Part shown: positions 44,070 through 53,432 of the stretch, piece by piece
How positions within the stretch are numbered: position 1 is the first letter of the stretch
Layout of the letters: each line of letters begins with the position of its first letter
Source: Luteimonas vadosa
Lineage (GTDB): Bacteria > Pseudomonadota > Gammaproteobacteria > Xanthomonadales > Xanthomonadaceae
Length of the DNA: 64,000 nt
Direction of reading: 5' to 3'
Assembly: GCF_039543545.1 (NCBI RefSeq)
Contig: NZ_BAABJY010000002.1
Coordinates: 1,178,001-1,242,000 of the forward strand
Program-made: the position numbers and the translations under genes
Notes under the pieces: generated by a model
Databases searched by the model: none
Told to the model about the DNA's origin: nothing
Seen by the model: only the letters and a program-made list of their open reading frames with translations

Positions 44070-44119
44070 GGCGTTGGCGTCCTTTGGGAGTTTCGGGGGT
44101 GGGGTTGCGGGGAAACGCG

Positions 44120-45070
44120 TCAGGGATGGGAACGGACGATCCCGTCCAGGCCCAGCCGGGACTTGAGCTGCGACCTGAGCTGGTCGGCGTCGCCGCGGCC
44201 GAGCACCGGGCCGGCCTTGACCCGGGTCAAGGCGCCCTGGTCGGTCTGGACCGCCTCGGTGAAGGCGTTGAAGCCCGCGCCGCGGATGCGGTCGCGCAAG
44301 GCGGTGGCGTCGGCGGCATTGCGGAAGGCGCCGACCTGGACCGCGAAGCCGACGTCCGCCGCGGCGGCGGGCTTGGCCGCCGGGGCTTTCGCCGCGACCG
44401 GCTCGGGCACGGCCACGGTATCGGCCGGCGAGCCGGCGGCCGCCGGGGGGCCCGGCTGCGGCGTGGGCCGGGTGGCCCCGGCATCCAGCGCGACCACGCG
44501 GGCGTCGACGTCGTTGGGGATCAGTTCGGCCAATACCCGCGCTGCCTCCGCATCGGCCCGGGTCGCATAGGGGCCGATGCGCACGCGCCAGGCCGGTTTG
44601 CCGTCGACGGTGGTCGACTCGCGATAGGCGGGAAGCCGGGACTCGCGCAGCCGCGCGACGACGGCTTGGGCATTCGTCGCGCTGGAATACGCGCCGAAAC
44701 CGACGGCGTAGTCGCCGCCGGCCACGCTGGCCGGTAGCCGCGGGCTGGCCGCTATGGGCTCGGGCAACCCGGATCCGGCTACCGCCGGGTCCGCGCCCAA
44801 TGGGATGGGGCGGCTGGCAGGCGACGGATCGGCGGTGTCGACCGTTGGCAGGGCTTGTTCATCGAGCGCCCCCGGCGAAGCCGGTTGCGGTTCCACCAAT
44901 GGGAGGTCGCGAGTGGCGTACTCGCCCTCGGGTGCGTCGGGCATGGTGAGCGAGAGGTCGGATACGCCGCTGTCCGGCGCCGGACCCTTGACCAGCATCG
45001 GGAGGAAGATCACCGCCAGGGCGACGAGCACTGCGGCACCGACGAGGCGCTGCTTCAATTGTGGTTCCAC
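44120..45070 (-). CDS. SPOR-domain membrane protein (DedD-like)
   Basis: A 316-residue bitopic membrane protein: one N-terminal helix (about 9-27), a Pro/Ala-rich linker, and two SPOR-like repeats, near 118-195 (VGFGAYSSATNAQAVVARLR) and at the C-terminus, 238-312 (FAVQVGAFRNAADATALRDR). SPOR domains bind denuded septal peptidoglycan, so it is probably a division-site protein like DedD. It lies between folC and purF on the same strand, the usual neighbourhood for dedD in gammaproteobacteria. The double SPOR arrangement is less common. Confidence 0.88.
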   Translation of the reverse strand: MEPQLKQRLVGAAVLVALAVIFLPMLVKGPAPDSGVSDLSLTMPDAPEGEYATRDLPLVEPQPASPGALDEQALPTVDTADPSPASRPIPLGADPAVAGSGLPEPIAASPRLPASVAGGDYAVGFGAYSSATNAQAVVARLRESRLPAYRESTTVDGKPAWRVRIGPYATRADAEAARVLAELIPNDVDARVVALDAGATRPTPQPGPPAAAGSPADTVAVPEPVAAKAPAAKPAAAADVGFAVQVGAFRNAADATALRDRIRGAGFNAFTEAVQTDQGALTRVKAGPVLGRGDADQLRSQLKSRLGLDGIVRSHP

Positions 45071-45112
45071 GATCCAGGATCCATCGATGTCGCGCGCGGC
45101 GGGGCACGCGGA

Positions 45113-46429
45113 TTATACGCCGCCCCCCGGATCGACCGATGAACCGATGGCTTCGCGCGGGGCTCCGGGATCGGCGGCGAGCACGCCCAGGGCCTCGGCG
45201 GCCGTATGGAACGATCCGAAGACCAGCAAGCGGTCGCCGACGCGCAATTGCGGCAACGCCGCCGACATCGCTTCGGCGACGGTCGCGTGGCGCGCCCCGG
45301 ACGCCGCCGCGGTGCCGGCGAGCTTGTCCGCCAGTCCATCCACGCTCGTGCCACGCGCGCCCGCGTGTTCCAGCCCCGCCAGGTGCCAGCCATCGACCTG
45401 TCCCGCCAGCGCAGAGACCACGCCGACGGCGTCCTTGTCCGCCAGCGCCGCGTAGACGACGTGCGTCCGGCCGGCAACGGGCAGCGCACGCAGTGCGTCG
45501 GACAACGCGCGCGCCGCTTGCGGGTTGTGGCCGACGTCGACGAGTACCTCGATGCCGTCGCGCATGAAGCGCTGCAGGCGACCGGCCACCCGCGCGTCCG
45601 ACACGCCCTCGCCCCAGGCCTGCCGGGGGATCTCCAGATCCAATGCGCGCAGCGCTGCGATCGCGGCCGCGGCGTTGCGCAACTGGACGGGCGCCGCCAG
45701 CCGCGGCATCGGCAGGTCCACTTCGAATCCCGGCTCCCGCCAGCGCCACCCGTCGGCCCGCCTTTCGACCAGGTAATCGCTGCCCGCCCGGATCGCGGGC
45801 GCGCCGATGCGATAGGCGTGGCGCAACACGCTGGCCGGGGGGTCGTCTTCGCCGAGCACCAGCGGCCTTCCGGCGCGTGCGACGCCGGCTTTCTCCAGGC
45901 CGATGGCCTCCCGGTCCGCGCCGAGCCAGTCCTGGTGGTCGAGGTCGACCGTGGTGATCACGGAAACGTCGGCATCGACCAAGTTGACGGCATCGAGTCG
46001 GCCGCCCAGCCCCACTTCCAGGATCGCCAGGTCGAGCCGGGCCCGCGAGAACAGCCACAGCGCGGCGAGCGTGCCGTACTCGAAATAGGTCAGCGAGGTG
46101 TCGCCGCGTGCCGCGTCCACGGCCTGGAAGGCCGCCACGAGTTCCGCGTCGCCGGCATCATCGCCATCGATGCGGATGCGCTCGTTGTAGGCCACCAGGT
46201 GCGGCGAGGTGTAGGCACCCGTGCGGAAACCGGCGGCGCGGGCGATGGCCTCGATGAAGGCGACCGTGGAACCCTTGCCGTTGGTCCCCGCCACCGTGAC
46301 CACGCGGGGCGCTGGCCGGCGCAACCCCATGCGCAACGAGACCTCGCGCACCCGATCGAGTCCGAGGGCGATCGCGGAAGGATGCTGGCGTTCGATGAAG
46401 GCCAGCCAGTCGGGAAGCGTGCGCGCCAT
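45113..46429 (-). CDS. folC: Bifunctional folylpolyglutamate/dihydrofolate synthase
   Basis: A Mur-ligase family enzyme of about 438 residues that adds glutamates to folates and makes dihydrofolate. The ATP loop is VAGTNGKGSTVAFIEA (residues near 48), followed by YTSPHLVAYNERIRI, EVGLGGRLDAVNL and the substrate-domain DVGHNPQAARAL. Length is normal. The start is uncertain between ATG at 46429 (best family match, MARTLPDWL) and ATG at 46438; neither has a clear ribosome binding site. It is followed by the SPOR gene 42 bases away. accD, often adjacent, is not here; a histidine phosphatase gene lies upstream. Confidence 0.94.
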   Translation of the reverse strand: MARTLPDWLAFIERQHPSAIALGLDRVREVSLRMGLRRPAPRVVTVAGTNGKGSTVAFIEAIARAAGFRTGAYTSPHLVAYNERIRIDGDDAGDAELVAAFQAVDAARGDTSLTYFEYGTLAALWLFSRARLDLAILEVGLGGRLDAVNLVDADVSVITTVDLDHQDWLGADREAIGLEKAGVARAGRPLVLGEDDPPASVLRHAYRIGAPAIRAGSDYLVERRADGWRWREPGFEVDLPMPRLAAPVQLRNAAAAIAALRALDLEIPRQAWGEGVSDARVAGRLQRFMRDGIEVLVDVGHNPQAARALSDALRALPVAGRTHVVYAALADKDAVGVVSALAGQVDGWHLAGLEHAGARGTSVDGLADKLAGTAAASGARHATVAEAMSAALPQLRVGDRLLVFGSFHTAAEALGVLAADPGAPREAIGSSVDPGGGV

Positions 46430-46538
46430 GCTGGCCATTGTAGGGTCGCCCACCACTCACGCCGGCAAGGCACCGGTTCGTGTCCGGGTACTGCGCCCGC
46501 CCGCGTCGCCAGGCGCACCATGCAACCCGGCGGACGCT

Positions 46539-47183
46539 TCAGAGTGCGCGGTGGACCGCTTCGCCGAACAGCAGCGTGTGGTGGCTGCAATCGTTGAGAC
46601 GGACGACGTCCAGCCGATCGACGCCGGGGCCTTCGAGCAGGTTCAGCGTGGTCGGCGCCTGGCGGAAGCTCCACAGCCGCGACAGGGGGATGCCCAGGAT
46701 GCGGCACAGCAAGACGCGGTTCACCGCATCATGCGCGACGACCAGCAAGGTCTCGTCCTCGCCCAATCCCTCGCAGCTTGCAGCCAGCGCGGCCCACGAC
46801 CGGTCGAACACCTCCTGCAGCGATTCCCCGCCGGGCATCTGCACCGTGTGCGGCGCTTCCCGCCAGGCCCGGAAGCCTTCCGGATCCTCGTCGCGGATTT
46901 CCCCGGCAAGCTTGCCTTCCCAGCTGCCGTGCGCGATCTCCATGAACCGGTCATCGACCTGGAGCATCGGGGCGCGACGCTCGCCGAGCGCGTGCGTCGC
47001 GGTGTCGCGCGCGCGCGCGAGGGGCGAACAGACGGCGCGGTCGATACCGACGTCCCGCAGCCGCCCACCCAGGGCGCGGGCCTGCTGCTCACCCGTGGGC
47101 GAGAGCGGGATGTCTTCCTGGCCCTGGTAACGGCCCTCGGCGTTCCATGCGGTTTCACCATGGCGGGCGAGCAGGATCCTCAT
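46539..47183 (-). CDS. Histidine phosphatase (phosphoglycerate-mutase-like)
   Basis: A 214-residue member of the histidine phosphatase superfamily, branch 1. The phospho-His motif is LARHGETAWN at residues 5-14, the second His is in VVAHDAVNRV near residue 153 and a catalytic Glu in MEIAHGSWEG. These enzymes (GpmB/CobC-like) remove or transfer phosphate from small metabolites; a cofactor-dependent mutase role is not assured. The ATG at 47183 gives the usual start; the longer frame has an unlikely Ala-rich extension. It is on the same strand as folC, 109 bases upstream. Confidence 0.88.
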   Translation of the reverse strand: MRILLARHGETAWNAEGRYQGQEDIPLSPTGEQQARALGGRLRDVGIDRAVCSPLARARDTATHALGERRAPMLQVDDRFMEIAHGSWEGKLAGEIRDEDPEGFRAWREAPHTVQMPGGESLQEVFDRSWAALAASCEGLGEDETLLVVAHDAVNRVLLCRILGIPLSRLWSFRQAPTTLNLLEGPGVDRLDVVRLNDCSHHTLLFGEAVHRAL

Positions 47184-47298
47184 GCGGTGGTTTCCCGATG
47201 CGGCGGCCGCCGACGCGGCCGGGACGGCGCACAGTCTATGGGAACGCCGCGCCAGGCCCGATGCACCGATCCCGCCACCCTTCGCAGGCAAGCCACCG

Positions 47299-49467
47299 TC
47301 AACGCTTCGGCGCCACGCCCATTTCCCGCAGCAGCTGCGGGGCGGGGAAGACTTCCTGCATGATCCAGCGCATGTAGCGCTGGTCCACCGAGATCACGCG
47401 GGTCATGTCGGGATCGAACATCCAGTTCGACACCACGGCCTCGGCGTTCATGTCGAACGCCAATCCCACCAGCTCGCCCCGTGCATCCATGACCGGTGAC
47501 CCGGAGTTGCCGCCGGTGATGTCCAGGTCGGACAGGAAGTTGACCGGCACCGTGCCCAGGCGCCGATCCGCGAGGCCGCCGTACGCCTTCGCTGCCACGG
47601 CATCGAGCAGGGCCTGCGGGGCATCGAACGGCGGTTGCCCCGTGTGCTTGGCGGCGACCTGCTCGAGCCGGGTGAACGCATGCTGCCGATTTCCGTCCAG
47701 CCTGGTGTAGGGCTTGACGTTGCCGAACGTGATCCGCAGCGACGAGTTCGCGTTGGGATACACGAACTCGCCCTGGCTGCGCTTGTAGTCGGCCACTGCC
47801 TGCAGGAACACCGGGCGCGCGGCGAGCGCCTCGCCGGCACGGACCTTGCGCTGGCGTTCGAGTTCGAGCAGCGTCGGCATCACCGCCACGGCGTAACGGA
47901 TCGCGGGATCCTTGCTCTTCTCGAACGCGGCGCGATCGGCCGCGAACCACTTCATGCGCGCATCCGGCTCGACCAGTTCGCTGCGCCCCAGCCGGTTGAG
48001 TGCGACCTCGACGGCCTTGCTGCTGTCGCCACCGAGCCATTTGTCGATCTCCGCGACCCGTTGCGGCTTCGGCAGCTGCAGGTACTGGTCGATCCAGTAG
48101 CGCTGCAGCTTGCGATCCATGGCCGGCACGTAGCGACGCTCCATCTGGCGCAGGCTGCCTTCGATGGTCGACAGGTCCCGCTCCTGGTAACCCTGCTCGC
48201 GCGCGGCATCGGGCTTGGCACGCTCGATGGCGAGCCGGTACAGCGTGGTGGCCGCCGACACCAGGCCGGTATTGCCGAACTGGGCCATGACCAGGTCCCG
48301 CTCCCTGGTGGCGCGTTCCTCGTCCAGCAGGCCTTCGAGCCGGGCGTGTGCCGCGACCGCGGCTTGCCCGTCCGCGCCACGCCCCGCCAGCCAGTCGAGG
48401 ACGGCGCGCTCCTGCGCCCGCTTCCCGGCGACGGCGCCGATGCGCTCGAACCCGGCCAGCTGGTTGTCGTAGTTCTTGAGCACGTTCTCCCAGCCGCGCA
48501 CGGTGCTGGCGTACTTCACCTCGATTTCCGGATCGGCCTTGGCTTCCGCCTCGACCAGCGCCACCAGGGCCTTGTAATGGCGGCTGATCGTCGGATACGA
48601 CCACTCGACGGTATTGGTGAATTCGCGGCTCAAGGCGTAGCGACTGGTGTTGCCGGGATAACCGGCGATCATCACGAAGTCACCCTCGCGCAGCGGCTTG
48701 TCGGCGAGCTTCAACCAGCGCTTGGGCTTGTAGGGAACGTTGCCTGGCGCGAATGCAGCCGGCTTGCCGTCCGGGCCGACGTAGGCGCGGTAGAACGCGA
48801 AGTCGCCGGTGTGCCGCGGCCACGACCAGTTGTCGACTTCGCCGCCATAGTTGCCGACGCTGCCCGGCGGTGCGTAGGCCAGGCGAACGTCCTTGATCTC
48901 GATGTTGCGGAACAGCCGATAGGTATTGCCGCCGGAAAAGCTGTACAGGCGGCAGCGATAGCCCTCGACCGCTTCGCAACCCGCCACCAGTCGTTTCTCA
49001 GCCGCGTCCAGGGCCGCCGTACGGCCGAGCGCGTCGGGTGCCGCGGCGATCGCATCGCGCACCTCGCCGGTGACGTCCTGGATCGACTCGAGCACGTAGA
49101 TGCGCGCATTCGGGCCGGCCGGGATCTCCGCGGCCGGCGTCGCGGCGTTGAAGCCGTCGCGCATCAGGTTCTTCTCGGGGGTCGAATTGAGCTGGATGGC
49201 GCCATAGGCGCAGTGGTGGTTGGTCGCCACCAGCCCCTGCGGCGAGACGAAGCTCGCGGTGCAGCCGCCCAGCGAGACCACCGCCCCCAAGGGATCGCCG
49301 GTGAGGTCCGCCAGCTGTTCGGGCTTGAGCTTCAGGCCGGCCTGCTTCATCGGCTTGGCCAGCTCGGGCAGCTGCTGCGGCACCCACATGCCCTCGCCGG
49401 CGGATGCCATGGGCAGGGCGGACGCGGTCGCCAACGCGATCGCGGCGGTGAGGACGGTCAGGCGCAT
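47299..49467 (-). CDS. S46 family serine dipeptidyl-peptidase
   Basis: A 722-residue secreted serine exopeptidase (DPP7/DPP11 group) that removes dipeptides from protein-derived peptides in the periplasm. The signal peptide covers residues 1-23. The chymotrypsin-like triad is His85 (ATNHHCAYG), Asp222 (WPRHTGDFAFYR) and Ser655 (GGNSGSPV). Residue 673, which is Gly in DPP7 and Arg in DPP11 and sets the P1 preference, is Met here (LAFDMN). The ATG at 49467 has GGAG 7 bases upstream; an earlier ATG at 49482 is possible. It is divergent from tdh. Confidence 0.95.
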   Translation of the reverse strand: MRLTVLTAAIALATASALPMASAGEGMWVPQQLPELAKPMKQAGLKLKPEQLADLTGDPLGAVVSLGGCTASFVSPQGLVATNHHCAYGAIQLNSTPEKNLMRDGFNAATPAAEIPAGPNARIYVLESIQDVTGEVRDAIAAAPDALGRTAALDAAEKRLVAGCEAVEGYRCRLYSFSGGNTYRLFRNIEIKDVRLAYAPPGSVGNYGGEVDNWSWPRHTGDFAFYRAYVGPDGKPAAFAPGNVPYKPKRWLKLADKPLREGDFVMIAGYPGNTSRYALSREFTNTVEWSYPTISRHYKALVALVEAEAKADPEIEVKYASTVRGWENVLKNYDNQLAGFERIGAVAGKRAQERAVLDWLAGRGADGQAAVAAHARLEGLLDEERATRERDLVMAQFGNTGLVSAATTLYRLAIERAKPDAAREQGYQERDLSTIEGSLRQMERRYVPAMDRKLQRYWIDQYLQLPKPQRVAEIDKWLGGDSSKAVEVALNRLGRSELVEPDARMKWFAADRAAFEKSKDPAIRYAVAVMPTLLELERQRKVRAGEALAARPVFLQAVADYKRSQGEFVYPNANSSLRITFGNVKPYTRLDGNRQHAFTRLEQVAAKHTGQPPFDAPQALLDAVAAKAYGGLADRRLGTVPVNFLSDLDITGGNSGSPVMDARGELVGLAFDMNAEAVVSNWMFDPDMTRVISVDQRYMRWIMQEVFPAPQLLREMGVAPKR

Positions 49468-49605
49468 CGAATGACTCCGCATGTGTCGGGTGGGCCAGTC
49501 TAACGTCGGCGCCGCTGCGGTCGCATTCATCGGGGCGTCGATGCGGATCGTCCCGCCGCCGGGAACCCGCCGAACCGGGTGCCATGAGGCACGGCGGCCC
49601 CCGCG

Positions 49606-49611
49606 TATAAT
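49606..49611 (+). promoter_or_regulatory. Candidate -10 element for the tdh-kbl operon
   Basis: TATAAT, a perfect -10 hexamer, lies 38 bases upstream of the ATG at 49649. The DNA around it is otherwise GC-rich. No good -35 hexamer is seen at 16-18 bases upstream. Confidence 0.45.
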
Positions 49612-49648
49612 TCGGGGCCCCGCAACCCCCACCTACGGATGTCCCCAC

Positions 49649-50683
49649 ATGGGCCGAATGATGAAGGCGCTGGTCAAGCGCGAAGCCACCAAGGGCATCT
49701 GGATGGAACAGGTCCCGGTTCCGGAGCCGGGCCCCAACGAGGTGCTGATCAAGCTCGAGAAGACCGCGATCTGCGGCACTGACCTGCACATCTACCTGTG
49801 GGACGAGTGGAGCCAGCGCACCATCGAGCCCGGCTTGGTCATCGGCCACGAGTTCGTGGGACGCATCAGCGAACTCGGCCCCGGCGTCACCGGTTACTCG
49901 GTGGGCCAGCGTGTCTCGGCCGAAGGCCATATCGTCTGCGGCCACTGCCGGAACTGCCGTGCGGGCCGGCAGCACCTGTGCCCCAATACCGTCGGCATCG
50001 GCGTCAATCGCAACGGTGCCTTCGCCGAGTACGTGGTGATGCCGGCCAGCAACCTGTGGCCGATCCCCGACCAGATCCCCAGCGAACTCGCCGCCTTCTT
50101 CGACCCCTACGGCAATGCCGCGCACTGCGCGCTGGAGTTCGACGTGGTTGGCGAGGACGTGTTGATCACCGGCGCCGGCCCGATCGGCGTCATGGCCGCC
50201 GGCATCTGCAAGCACATCGGCGCGCGCAACGTGGTGGTCACCGACATCAACGACTACCGCCTAAAGCTCGCCGCCGACATGGGCGCCACCCGGGTGGTCA
50301 ACGTCACCAACACCAGTGTCAAGGACGTGATGGCGGACCTGCACATGGAAGGCTTCGACGTGGGCCTGGAGATGAGCGGCAACCCACATGCCTTCAACGA
50401 CATGCTCGACTGCATGTACCACGGCGGCAAGATCGCCCTGCTCGGCCTGCTGCCCAAGGGTGCGGGCGTGGACTGGGACCGCATCATCTTCAAGGGGCTG
50501 ACCCTGCACGGCATCTACGGCCGGCGCATGTACGAGACCTGGTACAAGATGACGCAGCTGGTGCTGGACGGGTTCCCGCTGCACAAGGTGCTCAGCCACC
50601 AGCTCCCCGCCGACGAGTTCCAGAAGGGTTTCGACCTGATGGAGTCGGGCAAGTCGGGGAAAGTCGTGCTCAGCTGGAACTAG
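49649..50683 (+). CDS. tdh: L-threonine 3-dehydrogenase
   Basis: A 344-residue zinc alcohol-dehydrogenase-family enzyme that oxidises threonine to 2-amino-3-ketobutyrate with NAD. Catalytic zinc ligands sit in AICGTDLHIY and GHEFVG, the structural zinc in CGHCRNCRAGRQHLC, and the NAD loop is GAGPIGVMAAG. It is followed by kbl, which splits the product into glycine and acetyl-CoA. The start may be the ATG at 49649, 49658 or 49661; the family usually begins at MKAL, the last of these. No strong ribosome binding site settles the choice. Confidence 0.96.
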   Translation: MGRMMKALVKREATKGIWMEQVPVPEPGPNEVLIKLEKTAICGTDLHIYLWDEWSQRTIEPGLVIGHEFVGRISELGPGVTGYSVGQRVSAEGHIVCGHCRNCRAGRQHLCPNTVGIGVNRNGAFAEYVVMPASNLWPIPDQIPSELAAFFDPYGNAAHCALEFDVVGEDVLITGAGPIGVMAAGICKHIGARNVVVTDINDYRLKLAADMGATRVVNVTNTSVKDVMADLHMEGFDVGLEMSGNPHAFNDMLDCMYHGGKIALLGLLPKGAGVDWDRIIFKGLTLHGIYGRRMYETWYKMTQLVLDGFPLHKVLSHQLPADEFQKGFDLMESGKSGKVVLSWN

Positions 50684-50807
50684 GAATCACCCCTGCCACC
50701 GCGATGGCCGGCCGGACGGCATGGGTGCGCCCACCCTTGCCGGGTCCGGAAGCCGGCGGCGGCAAGCCGCGATCGACTGCGACCGGAACCAATCTGACGG
50801 AGTTGCC

Positions 50808-52001
50808 ATGTCCCTGACCGACCGCTACGCCGACACCCTCGACGAGATCCGCGACGCCGGACTGTTCAAGGCCGAACGCATCATCACCGGCCCGCAGTCG
50901 GCAGAGATCACCCTTGCCGACGGGCGCACGGTGCTGAACTTCTGCGCCAACAACTACCTCGGCCTGGCCGACCATCCCGACATCATCGCCGAGGCCAAGC
51001 GCGCGCTCGACACCCATGGCTTCGGCATGGCCTCGGTCCGCTTCATCTGCGGCACCCAGGACCTGCACAAGCAGCTCGAGAAGACCATCGCGGACTTCTT
51101 CGGCATGGAGGACACGATCCTGTATGCCGCCTGCTTCGATGCCAACGGGGGCTTGTACGAACCGCTGCTCGGCGAGGAGGACGCGATCATTTCCGACGCC
51201 CTCAACCACGCCTCGATCATCGACGGCGTGCGCCTGTGCAAGGCGAAGCGCTTCCGTTACGCGAACTGCGACATGGGCGACCTGGAAAAGCAGCTGCAGG
51301 CTGCCGACGCCGCCGGCGCCCGCACCAAGCTGATCTCCACCGACGGCGTGTTCTCGATGGACGGCTTCATCGCGCCTCTGGACGAGATCACCGCGCTGGC
51401 CGCGAAGTACGGTGCACTGGTGCACATCGACGAGTGCCATGCCACCGGATTCCTGGGCAAGACCGGGCGCGGCTCGGCCGAGGTCAAGGGCGTGCTCGAG
51501 CGCATCGACATCGTCACCGGCACGCTGGGCAAGGCGATGGGCGGCGCGCTGGGCGGGTTCACCACGGCCAAGGCCGAGGTGGTCGAACTGCTGCGCCAGC
51601 GGTCGCGACCCTACCTGTTCTCCAATTCGCTGCCGCCCCACGTGGTCGCGGCGGGGATCAAGGCGTTCGAGATGCTCGATGCCGCGGGAGAACTGCGTGA
51701 ACGACTCGCAGGCAACACCGCCTACTTCCGCGAGAAGATGGCCGCGGCAGGCTTCGACCTCAAGCCCGGCACGCATCCGATCTGCCCGGTGATGCTGTAC
51801 GACGCGAAGCTGGCGCAGCAGTTCGCCAAGCGCCTGCTGGAGGAAGGCATCTATGCCATCGGATTCTTCTTCCCGGTGGTGCCGAAGGAGCAGGCGCGAA
51901 TCCGCACCCAGGTCTCCGCCGCCCACACCCGCGAGCACCTCGACCGTGCCATCGATGCGTTCACGCGCATCGGCCGTGAACTGGGCGTGCTCGAGACCTG
52001 A
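50808..52001 (+). CDS. kbl: Glycine C-acetyltransferase (2-amino-3-ketobutyrate CoA ligase)
   Basis: A 397-residue PLP enzyme of the alpha-oxoamine synthase family that cleaves 2-amino-3-ketobutyrate with CoA to glycine and acetyl-CoA. The PLP Lys lies in GTLGKAMGGALGG, the Asp/His of the cofactor site in HIDECHATGFLG and SDALNHASIIDG. The ATG at 50808 has GGAG 5 bases upstream. It follows tdh after 124 bases, so the pair forms the threonine-to-glycine route, and is convergent with the GNAT gene. Confidence 0.97.
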   Translation: MSLTDRYADTLDEIRDAGLFKAERIITGPQSAEITLADGRTVLNFCANNYLGLADHPDIIAEAKRALDTHGFGMASVRFICGTQDLHKQLEKTIADFFGMEDTILYAACFDANGGLYEPLLGEEDAIISDALNHASIIDGVRLCKAKRFRYANCDMGDLEKQLQAADAAGARTKLISTDGVFSMDGFIAPLDEITALAAKYGALVHIDECHATGFLGKTGRGSAEVKGVLERIDIVTGTLGKAMGGALGGFTTAKAEVVELLRQRSRPYLFSNSLPPHVVAAGIKAFEMLDAAGELRERLAGNTAYFREKMAAAGFDLKPGTHPICPVMLYDAKLAQQFAKRLLEEGIYAIGFFFPVVPKEQARIRTQVSAAHTREHLDRAIDAFTRIGRELGVLET

Positions 52002-52022
52002 ATCGGGAATTCCCGCAGCCGC

Positions 52023-52520
52023 TCAGCCACGCACCCGGGCCATCGCCAGCGCGTCGACGTAGGTGCCGTCGCGATAGGCATAGTCTCGGAGCAGGCCCTC
52101 CTGTTCGAACCCGTGCTTCTCGTACAAGGCGATGGCTGCGGCATTGCGCGCATAGACCTGCAGCTCGATGCGCCGCAGCTGCAGCCAACCGTCGGCCAGC
52201 ACCAGCGCGGCCTCGAGCAAGGCGGTGCCCACGCCACGGCCCCGCCAGTCGTCGCGGACGCCCATGCCGAGGTCGCCGACATGGCGGCGGCGCGGATTGG
52301 TCGAGACCTGCAAGCCGAGCTGTCCCACCAGCTCGTCGCCGCACTCGGCCACCAGCAGGTGGCTATTGCCGTCGACCGACTGCATGCGCGCGCGCCAGAG
52401 ATCCAGCGACGGGAACGGCAGCTGCAACGTATCGGCCTGCGCGAGCGGGGCGTCGTAGATCCGCCTGACGGCCGGATAATCTTCGGGCTCGGCGCGGCGT
52501 ACCGTGATCGTGGCTGTCAT
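52023..52520 (-). CDS. GNAT-family N-acetyltransferase
   Basis: A 165-residue acetyltransferase. The acetyl-CoA binding motif is RDDWRGRGVGTALL (residues near 88-101), followed by VYARNAAAIALYEKHGF, a typical motif B, and EGLLRDYAYRDG at the C-terminus. The latter is shared by L-amino-acid and aminoglycoside-type acetyltransferases of the RimJ/YhhY-like group. The substrate is unknown. The ATG at 52520 overlaps the stop of the pseudouridine synthase gene (ATGA), so both are translated together. Confidence 0.88.
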   Translation of the reverse strand: MTATITVRRAEPEDYPAVRRIYDAPLAQADTLQLPFPSLDLWRARMQSVDGNSHLLVAECGDELVGQLGLQVSTNPRRRHVGDLGMGVRDDWRGRGVGTALLEAALVLADGWLQLRRIELQVYARNAAAIALYEKHGFEQEGLLRDYAYRDGTYVDALAMARVRG

Positions 52521-53281
52521 GCGGCTGGCGGACTCCAGTCGATGCCGGCCAGAAGTGTAATCTCGGCCGCCTCCAGCCGTCGCCACTGTCCCTTGCCGAG
52601 CTGGCCCAGGGCGAGGTCGCCGATGGCGACACGCACCAGGCGTAGCACGCGTAGCCCACAGGCAGCCATCAGGCGGCGAATCTGGCGATTTCGCCCCTCC
52701 GCCAGCACGATTTCAAGCCATGCATTGCGACCACCGCTGCGCAACAGCCGGGCGCCCGTGGCCTGCAAGCGCTCGCCGTCGCAGTCGACTCCGGTTTCCA
52801 GCGTGCGCAACACGGCGGCGTCGGGCAGCTCATCGACCTGGACGTGGTAGCGCTTGTGCGGGCCGGTAGCCGGGTCGGTGATGCGTGCCGCCCACCCGGG
52901 GTCGTTGGTGAACAGCAGAAGGCCTTCGCTGGCCTTGTCGAGTCGGCCCACCGGCGCGATCCAGCCCAGCCCGGCGCCATCGAAGCAGCGGTAGACCGTC
53001 TCGCGGCCTTGCTCGTCCGTCGTCGTGGTCACCAGGCCGCGCGGCTTGTTGAGCATGAGGTACACACCTTCAGGCGGGCGCAGCGCACGTCCGTCGATGC
53101 TCACGCTGCCCAGGTCCTGCGCGGGGACCGGGAATTCCGGATTGAGGACCACGCGACCATGCACGGCGACCCGGCCAGCGAGCACCCATCGGGTCGCGAC
53201 CGTGCGGGAGCACAGGCCCTGTTTGCTCAGCACGCGGGCAAGGCCGTACCGTGGGCCGGACGATGGATTCCGTTGGCGCAT
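52517..53281 (-). CDS. RsuA/RluB-type pseudouridine synthase
   Basis: A 254-residue rRNA pseudouridine synthase of the RsuA/RluB/E/F family. An N-terminal S4 domain (RYGLARVLSKQGLCSRTVAT and following) precedes the catalytic domain, whose Asp lies in VGRLDKASEGLLLFTND; the C-terminal QIRRLMAACGLRVLRL is a standard motif. Target could be 16S (RsuA) or 23S (RluB/E/F) rRNA; the motif does not decide. The ATG at 53281 matches family starts (MRQRNPSS) and precedes the S4 domain. It is divergent from the lipid operon across 151 bases. Confidence 0.92.
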   Translation of the reverse strand: MRQRNPSSGPRYGLARVLSKQGLCSRTVATRWVLAGRVAVHGRVVLNPEFPVPAQDLGSVSIDGRALRPPEGVYLMLNKPRGLVTTTTDEQGRETVYRCFDGAGLGWIAPVGRLDKASEGLLLFTNDPGWAARITDPATGPHKRYHVQVDELPDAAVLRTLETGVDCDGERLQATGARLLRSGGRNAWLEIVLAEGRNRQIRRLMAACGLRVLRLVRVAIGDLALGQLGKGQWRRLEAAEITLLAGIDWSPPAA

Positions 53282-53432
53282 GCCTGCAGTTCCCCGCGGC
53301 AACCCCGCCGCGTCGGCGCCATCATCGCGCATCCGCGACTCGGCGGGTTCCGTAACTGGGCTTGACCGAATGCCCGCGGCCCGCCCGCGGATGGTTCGTC
53401 GCAGCCCCCGTCGCGCACCGAGATGCCCACCC

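Noticed and set aside
52004..52015. Palindrome CGGGAATTCCCG after kbl
   Set aside because: It has no loop and no T-tract, so it is not a convincing terminator or operator, and 12-base palindromes occur by chance.
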